From contig QVOM02000021.1 in the NCBI GenBank assembly GCA_003586115.2, forward strand, positions 13,319,236 to 13,383,235: a stretch of DNA of 64,000 nt, given 5' to 3'. The translations under genes were made by a program, and so were the position numbers. Below are positions 1 through 57,775 of this stretch, piece after piece. A model generated the notes under the pieces. That model worked only from the letters and a program-made list of their open reading frames with translations, did not search any database and was not told where the DNA came from. Origin of the DNA: Salvator merianae (Eukaryota > Chordata > Lepidosauria > Squamata > Teiidae). Position 1 is the stretch's first letter. Every line of letters begins with the position of its first letter.

Positions 1-507
1 GTATTGTGTCCAGTTCTGGGCGCCCCAGTTTAAAAGGGACATTGACAAACTGGAACAAGTTCAGAGAAGGGCGACCAAAATGGTGAGCTGTCTGCAAACC
101 ATGTCCTACGAGGAACGGTTAAAGGACCTAGGAATGTTTAGCCTACAGAAGAGAAGACTGAGAGGAGATATGATAGCTGTTTTCAAATATCTCAAGGGCT
201 GTCACAGTGCAGAAGGATTGGCCCTATTCTCAGTTGCACAAGAAGGAAGGACTAGAAACAATGGGATGAAACTTCAAGGGAGTAGATACAGGCTAGATAT
301 TAGGAAAAATTTTCTGACCATAAGGGCAATCAGTCACTGGAACAGGTTACCACAGGAGGTGGTGGACTCTCCTTCACTGGAGATCTTCAAGGAAAGGCTG
401 GACAGATATCTGTCTAGGATGGTGTAGTGAATCCTGCATTGAGCAGGGGGTTGGACTCGATGACCCTGGAGGTCCCTTCCAACTCTATGATTCTATGATT
501 CTATGAA
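1..507 (+). mobile_element. CR1 LINE 3' end, reverse transcriptase C-terminus, young copy
   Basis: The frame is open from base 2 to a TAG at 425-427. It encodes the end of a CR1 ORF2, with the blocks FWAPQFKRDIDKLEQVQRRA, MSYEERL, LQKRRLRGDMIAVFKYLKG and HWNRLPQEVVDS that close CR1 reverse transcriptases. A short 3' UTR follows and ends in the CR1 tail of repeated ATTCTATG units. The copy is cut by the window edge, so its 5' extent is unknown. It is collinear base for base with 15455..15961 on the other strand; by eye I found one difference (A at 320 against G in the other copy). That implies recent activity. Confidence 0.93.
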
Positions 508-1008
508 ATGGAAGAACGAAACCATCCAAAGAGACTGTTCTCAAGGGATAATGGCGACCGCTTGCAGCTACAAGGATACAGATAGCTGTCAACATTTTTA
601 AGGATTGCCCCTCTATTCCTTAAGGTAGATAATTATCTTTCTAATTTGTCCCCAAATTCTGAACTAGGAGCTCCCTTCCCAGTTCCTTGCACTACCTTGG
701 CTGAGCTTTGCATGATATCATTAGGAAAAAACCTGAAAGGGCCAAGAGATAGTGATGGCAGCCACACTACTACTGCTTCTGAATTCTGATGGGATAATAG
801 AACCAGTAGGGACAGCTCAAAGTATTCTGTGACTAAGGATCTAGACCTTGGGGGCAGGGTAGATGCTGATGCTAACAGTATAGCAGTCTGGCCATTTTCA
901 TACATTTGTGTTACTCAACCTGCTTGCACGTTCTCCATTTTTCTTATGCTTAATTGCTGCTCCTGTAGCTTCTGCCCAATCTCAACTGGTGGAGGGATAT
1001 AACGGTAA

Positions 1009-2290
1009 ATGAAAACATCACAGTGCAAGGGGAATGCGTCCCTATTGGTTCTCCTGGATCTCTCAGCAGCTTTTGACACCATTGATCATGATATCCTTTT
1101 GGAGAGACTATGGAGTTTAGGAGTTGGAGGCACTGTGTTACAGTGGTTCTGCTCCTATCCGAGGCCAATTCCAAAAGGTAGTTATGGGAGATTCCTGCTC
1201 GTCATCCTGGGAACTTAGGTGTGGGGTTCCTCAGGGGTCGACCTTATCTCCCATGCTTTTCAATATCTATATGAAGCCACTGGGGGAGGTCATCAGGAGA
1301 TTTGAAGTCAGATGTCATCAATATGCAGATGACACCCAGCTCTACATATCTGTAACATCTGAATCAGGATGGGTGGTTGAAGTATTGGACAAGTGCCTGG
1401 AAGCAGTAATGGGCTGGATGAGAGCCAATAAATTGAAGCTGAATCCAGACAAGACGGAGGTACTGTGTGCCAGAGGGCCTCGGGTCCATGAAGTTGAAAG
1501 GCATCTGGCCCTTGATGCTTTGCCCTGGAAAGAACAGGTGCAGAATCTGGTTGTACTCTTGGACTCTATGCTTACACTTGAAACTCAGGTGGAGGCAGTG
1601 GCCAAGAATGCATACCTCCGACTACGTCTGATTCACCAACTACGACCTCTTCTGGACAGAGATAATCTGGCCACAGTAATCCATGCTTTGGTAACTTCCA
1701 GATTGGATTACTGTAACGCGCTTTACATGGGGCTGCCCTTGAAGATGGTTCAGAAGCTGCAACTGGTGCAGAATGCAGCAGCAAGACTGCTGACTGGAAC
1801 ACCGGACTGGATGCATATCATGCCGGTCTTAAAAGAGCTGCACTGGCTGCCACTTTGCTACTGAGCCCAACTCAAGGTGTTAATCTTAGCCTATAAGGCC
1901 CTAAATGGCTTGGGCTCCAAATACCTAAAGGAGCGTCTTCTCCCATATCAGCCTGCCTGTGCCTTAAGATCTGCAGATGAGGCCCTCCTGGTTGTATGAC
2001 TGCCTTGAATAGCTAAAGGGGTGGGCAACCGAGATAGGGCCTTTTCAGTGGTGGCCCCCAGACTGTGGAACACTCTTCCCCCGACGTGCGTCAAGCTTCT
2101 TCACTTTACATCTTTAGGAGAGCAATAAAGGGTACAGCTTTCTCTCCCTACTTTCAGACTACTGTTTCTATTGCATACCTTTTATGACTTTTTTTTGTTG
2201 CTGTTGTTGTTTTAATTGTTGTAACCCGCCCCGAGACCTTTGGGTATAGGGCGGAATAAAAATGCAAATAAATAAATAAATAAATAAAAA
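1009..2290 (+). mobile_element. L2-like LINE 3' portion with frameshifted reverse transcriptase
   Basis: The reverse transcriptase can be read in two frames. Frame one gives [20 protein letters not shown] near 1050-1110. After a shift around 1150-1220, frame two gives CGVPQGSTLSPMLFNIYMKP, the catalytic YADD box near 1320, and then MRANKLKLNPDKTEVL and SRLDYCNALYMGLP further on. The coding part stops at 1861-1863. The 3' UTR ends in a GGGTATAGGGCGG motif and an AAATA simple repeat. These are hallmarks of the CR1/L2 clade, and the tail is the L2-like type common in squamates. The frameshift makes it dead. Confidence 0.88.
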
Positions 2291-2640
2291 TACAAAATGG
2301 AAGGAGGTGAAATCCATAATACATTCCTAAAGACATGGCAACTGCTTCTAGATGCACTTCTGCAGATACAAAATTTGTCAGTGCCAGAAAAAATCGCATT
2401 CTCAAATAGATAAAATAAGTTCATAGTATATAAATCTCAGGATTAATTGTCATTACTGTATGCGGCATGTCTGTAAATAACTAATTGCTTCTCCCTCTTA
2501 ATATCAAGTATGTATCACCTGTTTATCTTAATTAAGGATCTGTTGTAAAATTAGGGTTAGGGTGGGTAAGGGGTATAGTCTATGTAGGAATACTTGTACA
2601 TTTAACATTCTAATTTTTATTCTTTATTTTTAAAAAAACC

Positions 2641-2772
2641 ACTCTTGAAGGTTTTGCCTTCATCTTCTGCTTGAGAATGCCGAGAAGCAAGTGGTGGGCC
2701 ACTGTGTGAGACAGGATGCTGAACTAGATAGGCTGTGGCCTGATCCAGCAGGGCTTCTCTTATGTCCTTAAC
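2641..2772 (+). mobile_element. CR1-type LINE 3' tail fragment
   Basis: It holds the common squamate tail: GAAGGTTTTGCCTTC, GGTGGGCCACTGTGTGAGAC, then GATCCAGCAGGGCTTCTCTT and a final ATGTCCTTA. The same tail occurs at 16885..17142 and 46390..46936 in the same orientation and at 4307..4495 inverted. It is only the 3' end, with no coding part left. Confidence 0.75.
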
Positions 2773-4056
2773 TCTGAGCAGAATGAAGGGCTTGGTTTTT
2801 TGTTTCTTTTTAAGAAAATGCTCTTGGTTTTAGTCACCATTTGTTCCAGCTGCCTGAGTTCTGATCCAGTTTATGAAAATATGAAGGGAAAAAACCAACA
2901 ATGGCACTTATACTTTGGAAACATTTATATTGTTTAAAACTGTTATTTTAGATAAATTACTTTCTACCACAGTGGTGGCTGCTAATAACATTTGGAAAAC
3001 CAAGTGTAAGTATCAGTCTCTATGCTTCATTTGTTTCAATGCAAATTTTATTGTAACACAGCCTGTGTTTCCTCATACATTTTTGAAAAGAAAAAACAGC
3101 AAGCAAGTTGTGTGAAGTACCATACTATCTAGCTAGAAATGGCCTGTTTAAAAGCACAATGCTTACTATGTGCATTGGAAGTCATACACTAGATATTAAA
3201 TATGTGGCATGCTTTCTGCTGCAGCATAATTTCTTCTTACTGCCATTACAAGCCACTTTCGTATTTATAATGTCAAATTGAAAGAATTATTTCACAACGA
3301 ATGCATGTTGTAATAAAATGCATCTACTGTACAGAGAACTTGTTTTGTAATTACTGAAATACAAATGTCTGGGAAATCAATATAGGCCGGCACAGCAAGC
3401 CAATTCATCATGTAGCAGAGGCATGCTGAAGCTCTGATAGTAGGCTATATACTACAAATAAATAAATAAATTACACAGATACATTTACCCTTTTTAGTAA
3501 AACACTTCACTGAAATAATAAAAAAGAGTCATCAATCATGGCTATTTGACTGTCCAATCCCACCTACCAGCTCATCCAGTTTCAAAACTGATGTTTCTCT
3601 TGGGACAAGAACGATGGAATTGTACTTTTTAATCAATGTCAAATTATTTTTTTAACAAGTTTAACTTGCAGAAAAATCTGAGAATATGTAATCATGCCAT
3701 GATATTTGAGGGGGGAAAATGCACTAGCACAAAAAATTGAAAGCTAGCATAATTCACACATTTTGTGGGAGCAACCCAAGGACAGTTCAAAGTCACACTT
3801 CTGCTCCCCAGCTCAACTTCACCCCTCCAGATCAGACCAAGGCATCTCCACTCTCCTCACTGTGGACAGGATATGACACTGCCAAGGCCATTATGATAAT
3901 AAAGGAGACAAGAAATGAATACTTGCTGCAGGAAGCTGGAATAGATTCTGGAAAAAGGATGTAAAGGACTCCATTCCTCTGCCTGCTGTGGAATCTAAGG
4001 TCCAAGCCATTGTGGCAGCTACAAGACACCTGGATGGGAACGGCTTTCCAGACATT

Positions 4057-4260
4057 TTTTTATTTATTTAAGAATTTATATCCTATCCTTCATCTGAAGG
4101 TTCCAGATGAGTCATAACCATAAAAAATAAAATTATTAAAACATGTCTAGAACATATTTAAAATATAACCCATGCTCCCTCCCTGCTAGGACCACACTAA
4201 GAGCAACCCAGGTGCCAGGTTAAGATGTACCTTTTCAGTCAGGAATTCAAAAAGAAAGCC
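4057..4260 (-). mobile_element. L2-like LINE 3' end, antisense
   Basis: It begins with TTTATTTATTTAAGAATTTA and continues with a CTATCCTTCATCTGAAGGTTC block, an A-rich stretch and a degenerate 'accacactaagagcaa' segment. The same layout recurs at 29843..30113, 43270..43440 and 45225..45385, so this is one repeated 3' end read antisense. There is no coding content. Confidence 0.6.
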
Positions 4261-4306
4261 ATTTTCCTCTTGCATTCTGTTGTACAGTGCTGCACTGCTG
4301 TCATCC

Positions 4307-4495
4307 ATAAAAATATAAAAGGAGCCCTGCTGAATCGGACCACAACCCAACTAGTCCAACATCCTGTCACACACACAGTGGCCCACCAATTATTTCTGGG
4401 CATTCTCAACTTAGCTGAAGACAAAGGCAAAACTTTCACCTGCTCTCTATTTCCTGCAAATGGCCTTTAGAGGCATCCTGCTTGCTTCTCCAACC
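4307..4495 (-). mobile_element. CR1-type LINE 3' tail, antisense
   Basis: This is the reverse complement of the tail at 2641..2772 and 16885..17142: GTGGCCCACCAATTATTTCT and the GACAAAGGCAAAACTTTCAC segment match in order. It is old and slightly diverged. Confidence 0.7.
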
Positions 4496-4946
4496 TGGTG
4501 GCAAGTTTTTAATTGTTGTTTGTCCTACATACCATAGAGTTATCCTCTGCATAATATAGTTTTGCATAACATTGTTTTGCATTTACATGGTTGCTAAAAT
4601 GCGACATTGCTTGTTTAATGCAGTCCTAAAACTTTTAGTAATGTGATTTGACCTCTGAAGTGTCACTGACTTACAGCAGCAAACTTGAGCCACTCTTCCA
4701 CAATACCATTCACACAATGGAGATTGGGTCTCTCCTCTGCAGTCCCATGGACTTACATTCATGGATTGGGCCTCAAAAGTTCCACATCTTCACTTTCCAC
4801 AAATGGCAATTCCTTGCATTACATGGTTTTATACTACATAATAGTTTGTGGGAACCAAACAATACAATCTCGAGGTTGTAGACCTTCGGATTGTTTCTAT
4901 GGCCTATGTTACAATTGATCCCACATAAAAAAATAAGATTATTTTG

Positions 4947-6530
4947 GACTTCCGGGGAAGATGGCCGAATGTAGTTGCTGAGAGGATTTTTCCTCTGAGC
5001 AAACCGCAACGTGAGGAGACAGAGGGGGGAGTTCAAACCCCCTCTGTCTGAAGATTTTATCTCCCTGAGTGACAGGGAGGCGGAGGGATTCCTCATTGGA
5101 GCTCCACCAAGTCTCCCCCCAGCAGGGGCTGCGAGAGAGCTGTGGCTATCTGCGTAAGGAGGAGACGAAGGAGCTGGGGGAATTTTGTCAACATTCCCGA
5201 GTCATGTTGTGTGTCGTCTTCAAGACTTTCGTCTGCAGGACCATAAGTTCGGCCAATCCCCTTTTTAATTAATGAAGATTTTAAAACTAAGATAAGCATA
5301 AGAAGAGCAAAATAAAGAAAAAAGGAAAAAAAAACCATCTACAATTGCAGTTTGGACAATGTATGCTGAAAGTTTAAACATCGTAATTCAGCAAGATGCT
5401 AAAGTATTTGCAAAGGCTGTGAAGTTTTTTTTAGATAAATCATTTAAAGTTCTGTTCCTCGGACACGCCAGGGTTTTCATTGCCTTATCAAAATACATTT
5501 GGCCTGCATATCAGCTAAGTAAATAAACAGAATGCACGGATATGGGAGTTCGGTTTAATTAAGACAAAAGAAAAGAAAAAAGTGCCTTTATTAATTAGAG
5601 GTCTTCTTCAGAGAACCAAGTTTTTAAGACAGACAAAGAGAAGAAAACATGCAATTAGAAAGAAATGAACAGTGTGGCTTCCAGCCAGATTTACTTCTTT
5701 AAAAAATGGATGCTATTTTTCAAGAAATGCAGAGTTCTTTTGAGACTCAGAGGCTGACTTTTGAGAGATTAAGACAGGACATTAAAACTGAAATAGGTGC
5801 TTTACGCACTGAACTTCATGAAACAAAGGATAAGGCTTTGAAATTGGACGATTTCAAGGCAGAAATTCCTCAGACAAAATTTACAACTCAAGAAATACAG
5901 ACTACGAGATAAGACGAGTTGTCTGTACCACTGATAACAGCTCAAGGTTATATTTTTTCATTGAAGGAAGCCTTGGAAAAAAAAATGTTCAGGAGAGGAA
6001 GAAACACATGAGGCGCATAATAACGGAAACAATCCATATTTGGAGGCAGCAAAGAGTTACTGTGAATAAACAATATTTCTGGTGTAAACAAAGAAAGGAT
6101 TGGAGGAGACGACGAAAGAAGAAAATAACAACAACAACTGAAGGAGTCAGAAGGGGGAATTTAAAAGTGGCGGAGTAGAAGAATGGGCAGAAGCCAAATT
6201 ATAGAAAGACCGATATGAGAAGAAGATTTTGAGAGATTGGACAAATATAGGAAGTTACAGAAAAATAAGGCAGTGGATAAACTTTGGTGAAAACTGGAAA
6301 CCCTCTATTGAACTTTTGCAAGATTTGGAAAGTGGATTGGGTTTGCTGGAGGAAAAGAATGAAGAGAAAAGAAGAATGTTGGTGGAAGAAAAGAGGTGGG
6401 TGGTTGGGGGTAAGAAATATAGAAGAAATCTGGGAATTAGTTAAAATGTTAGTTAAAAATGTTAGTTGACAAATCATGAATTATTTAGTGTAATTTTATA
6501 TATCCTTAAAAAATAAATAATAATAATTAA
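4947..6530 (+). mobile_element. Internally deleted L1 LINE flanked by target-site duplication
   Basis: The left end starts GACTTCCGGGGAAGATGGCC, resembling an L1 5' UTR start with a YY1-type site. An ORF at 5706..5912 (68 codons) is a charged coiled-coil segment of L1 ORF1 type (SSFETQRLTFERLRQDIKTE). Near 6270 the sequence turns into L1 3' material and ends in an A-rich tail. The flanks match: AGATTATTTTG at 4936-4946 and again at 6537-6547, within a longer near-match of about 19 bases with one mismatch. Both true ends and a duplication are present, but almost all of ORF1 and all of ORF2 are missing, so the element moved with L1 help or was deleted afterwards. Confidence 0.75.
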
Positions 6531-7072
6531 AAAATGAGATTATTTTGAGATACAATTTGAGATGTTAGCAATCATATGTGTTCCAAAGTATTAAAATGAG
6601 AAACAAGTTTTACTCAAAATAAATCATGATGAGACAATGCACTTCTTTTGAGAATTACCACATAAATTTCCCACAGTGTACCTAACCTTACTTCACTTCG
6701 TGGCATTTTGGAAATTTAAAGGATCATTACTGGTCCTTCAACAGCACCAAAAGCTCAATAAACTTGCCTAGTCATACTGAATGATAAGACAACCTTTGTG
6801 ACAACTTGTTAAGAGTCCTCTCAAAATCTGCAAATGCCTCTAAATTGTGTATAGGATTGCACCTTGATACGCATTTCACCATTTATCCAGTTACAGTTCC
6901 GATTCAGGTCCCATATAATTCCCTTAAAAAATAATATGCATAAGAAGTTGTAGTCTGGTGACAACAGAGCATGGAAAGATTCTTTGTGTGGACTACAGAT
7001 CTCATGATCTTTAGCTACAATGCCCATTGGGTTGCATGAACAATTGTCCCTATCAGTGTAAGCAGGAAGCGA

Positions 7073-7215
7073 ACATAAGAAATCCCCTACTGGGTCTGAC
7101 CTGTGGCCTATTCAGTAGCTGACCAGTTGCACAGAGAAACCCACCAGCAGGATACGAGCACACAGCTTGTTCTGCACTCTCAACAGTTGGTGACCAGGGG
7201 CGAGGGCAAGGGTTA
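7073..7215 (-). mobile_element. Old CR1-like 3' fragment, antisense
   Basis: It carries an AACATAAGAAATCCCCTACTGG start, the usual antisense CR1 tail entry, followed by a degraded CTGACCTGTGGCCTATTCAG block. It is strongly diverged and the right boundary is vague. Confidence 0.45.
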
Positions 7216-7661
7216 AGAACCTGTACCTTTATAGAGACTGCTGGACCTATCTTCCATCAGCCACAGTAATCAATGTCAATAATAAGGGACGGGAGGGATT
7301 ACAGATCAACCATATCAGAATATAGAACGGTTCCCTTTTGGGTGACGAGGTGATAGAATTATAGATGCTCATCTATTAACTGTTTTTGATTAACCGAGAT
7401 CTCCACTGAAGGTTTTCAACTGGGGTGAGGGGATCTCCAAGGTTCCTTCGCCCAGGCAAAGGATCATGGGATCTGTAGTTTCAAAAATAAATATTTCCCA
7501 CGGTCTTGAGGCGTTATCCCAGAACTTTCACGCACGCCACTACGGTTCTTAAGTGCACCGAGGAGGACTGGCAAAAGGCAGTCCTCTTGCTAGCCTAAAT
7601 CAGGGGAGATTTTGGTAAAGCAAAATACGTTCCTGGAAGGTCCCCTGAGAAAACGTCTCAC

Positions 7662-7788
7662 CTGCCCAAGTTTTATGTTGCGGGATCCTGTAATACTTGT
7701 TCCCCATAGGATCGAACCCCACATACTCTTTCGCCGGCCCGAAAAAGCGGTATGTCATTGAACGCAAGAGGCGCCAGGCCGCGCTCAT
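7662..7788 (-). CDS. NDUFAF2: NDUFAF2 coding exon 1 (complex I assembly factor 2)
   Basis: NDUFAF2 (B17.2L, mimitin) is a mitochondrial matrix chaperone that acts late in the assembly of respiratory complex I; it is a paralogue of the subunit NDUFA12. The exon encodes 42 codons plus one base. The diagnostic core is EYVGFDPMGNKYYRIPQHK followed by TWAG, matching the family pattern E-H/Y-V-G-D--GNKYY-IP. The length (127 nt, phase 1) and the position of the core equal the human first exon as I remember it. The start is the first in-frame ATG (complement of 7786-7788); further upstream only a GTG codon is in frame. The donor is GGCAG|GTGAGA. The N-terminus is basic and hydrophobic, compatible with mitochondrial import. 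Remaining exons lie outside the window. It is head to head with ERCC8, as in mammals. Confidence 0.92.
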
Positions 7789-7828
7789 CCTTGGTTTCTG
7801 CCTGCCTGCAGCGGCGGCGGGGATCCAA

Positions 7829-7838
7829 GTCACGTGAC
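7829..7838. promoter_or_regulatory. Palindromic E-box GTCACGTGAC (CLEAR/USF type)
   Basis: GTCACGTGAC is a perfect 10-base palindrome and matches the CLEAR consensus bound by TFEB/TFE3; USF and MITF also bind it. It sits 41 bases upstream of the NDUFAF2 ATG. A second CACGTG core is at 7915-7920. Binding is inferred from motif only. Confidence 0.6.
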
Positions 7839-7961
7839 TGTGATGGGAGGCTTAACCGAGCCGGGACCGGGGCCCTTTCCCCGTTACTTTCCCATTGAAG
7901 ACGCGCCCGAGGCACACGTGCATTCTCCGCTGCACTCCGAGCGCGGGCCGGCGGGCGGGCA

Positions 7962-7978
7962 CGCGCGCGCGCGCGCGC
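7962..7978. repeat. (CG)n dinucleotide tract in the promoter
   Basis: An uninterrupted alternating CG run of 17 bases flanked by GC-rich sequence. Alternating purine-pyrimidine CG is the classic Z-DNA-prone sequence and, with unmethylated CpG, marks the island core. Confidence 0.9.
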
Positions 7979-8227
7979 AGACCACACACCGCGCGCGCTC
8001 ACTGCGAAGATTTATCTGCTGCTTCATAGATACCCAAACATGAAAACTGTAGAGCCCGGCAATCCCCGCTCCCTGGGCAAAAAAAGAAAGCTGTTCTAAA
8101 CCGTGAGGCTACGGGTGAGACTCTCATCTCTTGAACTTGGAGATACATTTCTGGCGAAACGTGTACGTGAACTGTACACAGCTTTTTAGTTCTAAAAGAA
8201 AAAACGCTCAGTAACTGCTCTTCTTTA

Positions 8228-8237
8228 GCGCATGCGT
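8228..8237. promoter_or_regulatory. NRF1-type site GCGCATGCGT
   Basis: It matches nine or ten positions of the NRF1 palindrome core GCGCATGCGC. NRF1 drives many nuclear genes for mitochondrial proteins, which fits NDUFAF2, and would be shared with ERCC8, whose ATG is 160 bases downstream. Motif evidence only. Confidence 0.6.
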
Positions 8238-8326
8238 ATTTTTACTTCCGTCGCTCTATTTCTGATGAGAGGCGACGTATCAGCAACGGCTCTTCTTACT
8301 GGCTGAAGAAGGAGCACTCTCAGAAT

Positions 8327-8331
8327 CCAAT
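8327..8331 (+). promoter_or_regulatory. CCAAT box upstream of ERCC8
   Basis: CCAAT within GAATCCAATGG, 67-71 bases upstream of the ERCC8 ATG. NF-Y boxes are usual in such TATA-less promoters, normally 60-100 bases upstream of the start site. Here the spacing would put initiation close to or inside the first exon. Confidence 0.45.
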
Positions 8332-8397
8332 GGACGTTGTGTTGCTCCGCCCGCAACATGGCCCCGACCGGGCTCCGTTTTACACTTTTTTGCCGAC

Positions 8398-55871
<47,474 letters not shown>

Positions 55872-56950
55872 ATTACTTATGAATTGTTGACAATTATTGC
55901 ACTATTTTCTGAGGGAGGACATAGAAGAAATTAACTACAAGCATTGTCACCTGGTTTTCTATATTTAAACTGTAAATCATGAGATTTCTCTGACAGAGAC
56001 AGTACTTCCTTTTATTTTTGTCTGGGTGGCTTTTGCCAAGTCACAATAAGACCAGATTTTATATTTACATTTTATCTTTTTTTGTAACCCTAATTTTAGG
56101 CAAAACAATGTGTCTTGGGCTTTGTTTTAAGTGGGAATACAGTACTTCTCTTCCAGTTCTTTTCTGTAAAGACAGCAGATTTGTTAAAGAACCTGATTTT
56201 CTTACTGCCCTGTTTTCAGATGTCACAATTTATGTCGTGTTGTTTGTTAAAAACAAGGACCATTCTCCAGCTCGTCCTTCAACGTATATATTTTTTTCTG
56301 GCGCCCGCTGTAGAAAGCGTATAGTTCCTTCATTTTTAAAAAAAAATACCCACAGTTTTATTTTATTTTATCCTTTTTAAGTTTTCCTTTCAAACTGTTG
56401 AAGATTGGAAAGATTCCTTTGTAGAATGAAGGATTGTAGAATGCACAAGATTTCAGCAGGATTATAATAACAAAAGTACAGTCACAGAAGTTGCTTACAA
56501 TAAGTGTGTGTCTTTAGAGCTGTGTAAACGAAAATCTGCAAACACATTTTGGAATGCCTCTCAAATATTAGGATAAACTAATCACATTCTAGATCACTAG
56601 TTCATGTATTTCAAGGTTGGAGGAATGCAGCCCAAAGAGCAAATGGTCAGTAATGATGGCGGTTGTAGTCCATCAACCTCTGAAAAGCCAGAGATTCCTA
56701 AATCCCAGACATTTCAAGGCAATTATAACACCCCTCTGATTGCAATTTACTTATTATTTCCTCAGTTTTTAAATAACAGAGCAGTAGATTTCTACCAACA
56801 TGTTCCTAAATTTTAATGTTCATTTTCACAGTGTTAAGGTTCTGGTTTGCCCAGCATCTCCCCTGTACTGGTTTCTCCTCTTCTACTGCTAGAACTTCTA
56901 GAGCTATGACAGAGATGCAGAAAAACTGAAAAAACAGATGATTGATTGAT
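55872..56950 (+). other. ERCC8: Probable ERCC8 3' UTR and beyond, end not determined
   Basis: AT-rich and free of recognised repeats for about 1.1 kb after the stop, as a 3' UTR often is. I did not find AATAAA or ATTAAA in this stretch, so the cleavage site cannot be placed. A variant AATACA lies near 56137. Confidence 0.5.
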
Positions 56951-56959
56951 TTGGTTGTT

Positions 56960-57775
56960 CAGGGTAGTAAAAACTAAAAGAGATTGCAAAGAGCTCCAGA
57001 GGGATCTCTTGACATTGGCAAATGTGCTTCAGTCTTATCAACTTAATTAATGCACATTGGGACAAAGAACCCCAATTATACTTCTAAACTGATGTGGGGC
57101 TGAGCTTTCTGTGACAGACCAGGAAAGGGATCCTGGGGTTCTGGTGGACAGTTCAACAAAGTTATCAACCCAGTGCACAGTAGAGCAGTGAAAAAAATGA
57201 ATTCAGTGAATTTAGTGCTAGGAGTAATTAGAAAGGAAATAGAAAATAAGTTGGCAAGCATTGTTGTGCCTTGTTATAAATCTATGGAGAGAGCATATTT
57301 GGAACATTGTACACAATTCTGTTCACAATATCTCAGAAAAGATATTTTGGAACTATAAAAATTTGTAGAAAAGGGCAACCAGCATGATCAGGGGGCTGGA
57401 ACACCTCCCTTACAAGACCATACTGCAACATCTAGGCCTCTTCAGCCTTGAAAGATGGCATTGCAGAGGAGACCTGATTGAAGTACACAAAATCATGCAT
57501 TGTATGGAAAAGGTGAACAGAGAAAAATGGTTTTCTCTTTCACCACAACACTAGAATCAGGGGGCATTCTGTGAAGCTGATGGGCAAGAAAGTTAGGACC
57601 AGCAAGAGAAAGTATTTTTTCATGCAGAGAATCTATGGAATTTACTACCAGAAGAGGTGGTGACAGCAACCAGCCTGGATAGCTTTAAGAAAGGACAAGA
57701 CAAATTCATGGAGGACACGTGTATCAATGGCTACTACAATGGATACCCAAATACCTTCAAATTGGAAAGACAGGT
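56960..57775 (+). mobile_element. CR1 LINE, reverse transcriptase remnant
   Basis: 57173-57358 reads HSRAVKKMNSVNLVLGVIRK then VVPCYKSMERAYLEHCTQF, corresponding to the AAKKAN--LG-I---I and VRPHLEYCVQFW blocks of CR1. Downstream come AAAGGGCAACCAGCATGATC and GAAGAGGTGGTGACAGCAAC. The 3' tail is missing. Broken frames. Confidence 0.75.

Larger units (their letters stand above)
1..7661 (-). other. NDUFAF2: Presumed NDUFAF2 intron 1 (partial, runs off the left edge)
   Basis: NDUFAF2 coding exon 1 ends with a GT donor at 7661-7660 on the minus strand, so everything to the left should be its first intron. I looked for the next expected coding block (the family segment after the KYY-IP core, rich in basic and acidic residues) and did not find it. 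The interval holds CR1, L2 and L1 material listed separately. The pieces 508-1008, 2775-4056 and 6548-7070 show nothing recognisable beyond AT-rich unique sequence. That this is intron is inferred from gene structure, not shown by a transcript. Confidence 0.7.
7789..8397. promoter_or_regulatory. Divergent CpG-rich promoter of NDUFAF2 and ERCC8
   Basis: The two start codons lie 609 bases apart in opposite directions. The interval is visibly richer in CpG than its surroundings, with no TATA box at a sensible distance and several sites typical of housekeeping promoters (listed separately). The same head-to-head pair exists in mammals, so the arrangement is old. Exact start sites cannot be read from sequence. 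The island grades into both first exons. Confidence 0.85.

Noticed and set aside
4500..4930. Old inverted repeat or Tigger-like element
   Set aside because: CATAATATAGTTTTGCATAA and CATAATAGTTTGTGGGAACC look loosely palindromic, but the similarity is too weak to define ends.
7600..7833. Longer NDUFAF2 start (GTG at 7833) and read-through past 7662
   Set aside because: GTG starts are not expected in vertebrate genes; the ATG at 7788 gives the family N-terminus length, and 7661-7660 is a good splice donor.
56018..56380. 120-codon + frame after the ERCC8 stop
   Set aside because: Lies in the likely 3' UTR, AT-rich composition, no recognised domain.
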